Source: Psychromonas sp. psych-6C06 | GTDB taxonomy: Bacteria > Pseudomonadota > Gammaproteobacteria > Enterobacterales > Psychromonadaceae | DNA length: 64,000 bases | Reading direction: 5' to 3' | NCBI RefSeq assembly: GCF_002835465.1 | Contig: NZ_PIZM01000001.1 | Coordinates: 62,001-126,000, forward strand | Part shown: in pieces, positions 63,235 to 64,000 of the stretch | Numbering within the stretch: position 1 is the first letter of the stretch | Layout of the letters: each line of letters begins with the position of its first letter | Program-made: the position numbers and the translations under genes | Notes under the pieces: generated by a model | Seen by the model: the letters and a program-made list of their open reading frames with translations, nothing else | Told to the model about the DNA's origin: nothing | The model's database searches: none

Positions 63235-64000
63235 ATGATAGCAATACATGATGAATTGGCTGATATTTTGATTATTGATGATGATCCCTCTGTCATTATC
63301 ACTTTAAATAAAGTATTAAATAAAATTGGGCGTATACGCTTTGCTGCTGATGCTAAGCAAGCTTTTGCAATGATATCAGGTCGCCATCCAGACTTAATTC
63401 TGTTGGATGTTGAGTTGCCAGATATGCGAGGTTTAGAAGTGTGTACGCTACTAAAAAGTAATGCTGAGATGCAAAATATTCCGGTGTTATTCATTACCAG
63501 TAATATAGAAGTGGGCTTTGAAGAAAAAGTCTTTGATGTTGGTGGTGCTGATTATATCACTAAACCCCTTAACCCCCGTGTTGTGGCTGCCCGTGTTAAT
63601 ACGCACCTTAATTATCAGCGCGCTATTGGTTTACTTGAAAATTTAGCCCATAAAGATAGTTTGACAGGACTTGATAATCGACGCAGTTTCGATGAGCAAT
63701 TAGCGATTGAATTTAAACGAAGCCGTCGTGAGAATACGCCTTTGACGATTGTGATGATCGATATCGATCAGTTCAAAAAGTACAATGATCATTTTGGTCA
63801 TGTAGAAGGGGATATGTGTTTAAAAAATATCGCGTCGATATTAATGCAAACGGCGAGGCGACCGACTGATTTTGTGGCCCGCTATGGTGGTGAAGAATTC
63901 GCCTTTATTTTTCCTGATACTGATCAACAAGGCGCTCAGGTTTTGCTCTCGCAATTGTTAAAAAATATTGAAAATGTAGGCATAGTACATTCACCAGAAG
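63235..64000 (+). CDS. Response regulator with GGDEF domain (3' end outside window)
   Basis: Open to the window edge with 255 codons visible. A receiver domain (residues ~9-125; Asp58 in LILLDVELPDMRGL, Lys in ITKPLNPRVVAARV) is followed by a GGDEF domain starting near 145 (HKDSLTGLDNRRSFDEQLAI) with an intact variant GGEEF in ARYGGEEFAFIFP (about residue 218) and an I-site RPTD five residues earlier. It is predicted to be an active, phosphorylation-controlled diguanylate cyclase. It begins 9 bases after the hybrid kinase gene, so this operon pairs a phosphodiesterase-type and a cyclase-type output with one kinase. Confidence 0.92.
   Translation, partial: MIAIHDELADILIIDDDPSVIITLNKVLNKIGRIRFAADAKQAFAMISGRHPDLILLDVELPDMRGLEVCTLLKSNAEMQNIPVLFITSNIEVGFEEKVFDVGGADYITKPLNPRVVAARVNTHLNYQRAIGLLENLAHKDSLTGLDNRRSFDEQLAIEFKRSRRENTPLTIVMIDIDQFKKYNDHFGHVEGDMCLKNIASILMQTARRPTDFVARYGGEEFAFIFPDTDQQGAQVLLSQLLKNIENVGIVHSPE

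Overview
The window is chromosomal DNA from an AT-rich marine gammaproteobacterium. The gene content (cmoA/cmoB/aspS/ruvCAB, queF/syd, ppnN/xni, cydABX, ppk/ppx), the close match of these proteins to E. coli relatives, and the many membrane-modification and c-di-GMP genes point to the Alteromonadales/Vibrionales side, most likely a Psychromonas-like genus. That assignment is inference from remembered protein resemblance, not a search. I saw no rRNA, tRNA, CRISPR array, prophage or transposase.

Layout. 1-2.8 kb: polyphosphate module, ppk (5' end outside the window) overlapping ppx. 2.9-11.4 kb: mixed housekeeping and accessory genes, namely an NhaC-type antiporter, a C13 caspase-like lipoprotein, a FAD dehydrogenase, a D-2-hydroxyacid dehydrogenase, an AzgA-type purine permease and a leucine-rich-repeat lipoprotein. 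11.4-21.4 kb: an E. coli-like block cmoB-cmoA / aspS / ruvC-ruvA-ruvB, interrupted by a beta-carbonic anhydrase with a divergent LysR regulator, a Gfo/Idh/MocA oxidoreductase and rarD.

21.5-31.7 kb: a 12-gene minus-strand cluster headed by an ECF sigma factor and its ChrR-type zinc/cupin anti-sigma factor, then a DUF523/DUF1722 protein, CPD photolyase, SnoaL/NTF2-like protein, SDR, FAD amine-oxidase-like protein, DUF1365 protein, a divergent CFA-synthase-like methyltransferase, DUF2878 membrane protein, chalcone-isomerase-like protein and DUF3833 lipoprotein. This is a singlet-oxygen/photo-oxidative stress and lipid-modification regulon. The sigma gene carries a TGATCC-N16-CGTATTAA promoter that it probably recognises itself. 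It is the most interesting system in the window because most of its middle and end genes have no settled biochemical role.

31.7-35.2 kb: divergently, the cytochrome bd oxidase operon cydA-cydB-cydX, preceded by a perfect FNR box and an ArcA-like direct repeat. cydX encodes only 42 residues. 35.4-47 kb: an exported protein of unknown role, xni and ppnN, a soluble diguanylate cyclase, a TPR protein with a GGDEF-like tail, queF/syd, a YcxB-like protein and metC. 47-56 kb: a membrane diguanylate cyclase, then a copper/silver-type efflux locus (Met/Cys-rich exported peptide, CusC/B/A-like tripartite pump, Met/His-repeat periplasmic protein, small repeat protein). 56.3 kb to the end: a signalling operon of REC-PAS-GGDEF-EAL protein, a giant hybrid histidine kinase (two sensor modules, PAS, HisKA/HATPase, two receivers, HPt) and a REC-GGDEF cyclase cut by the window edge.

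The least expected non-coding feature is a dispersed repeat of about 168 bp with inverted ATACCAAT-type ends. There are three full-length copies (31795-31962, 35156-35324, 39457-39624) and two partial or decayed relatives (8476-8548, 23154-23200). Copy ends sit directly against genes, and one supplies the stop codon of cydX.
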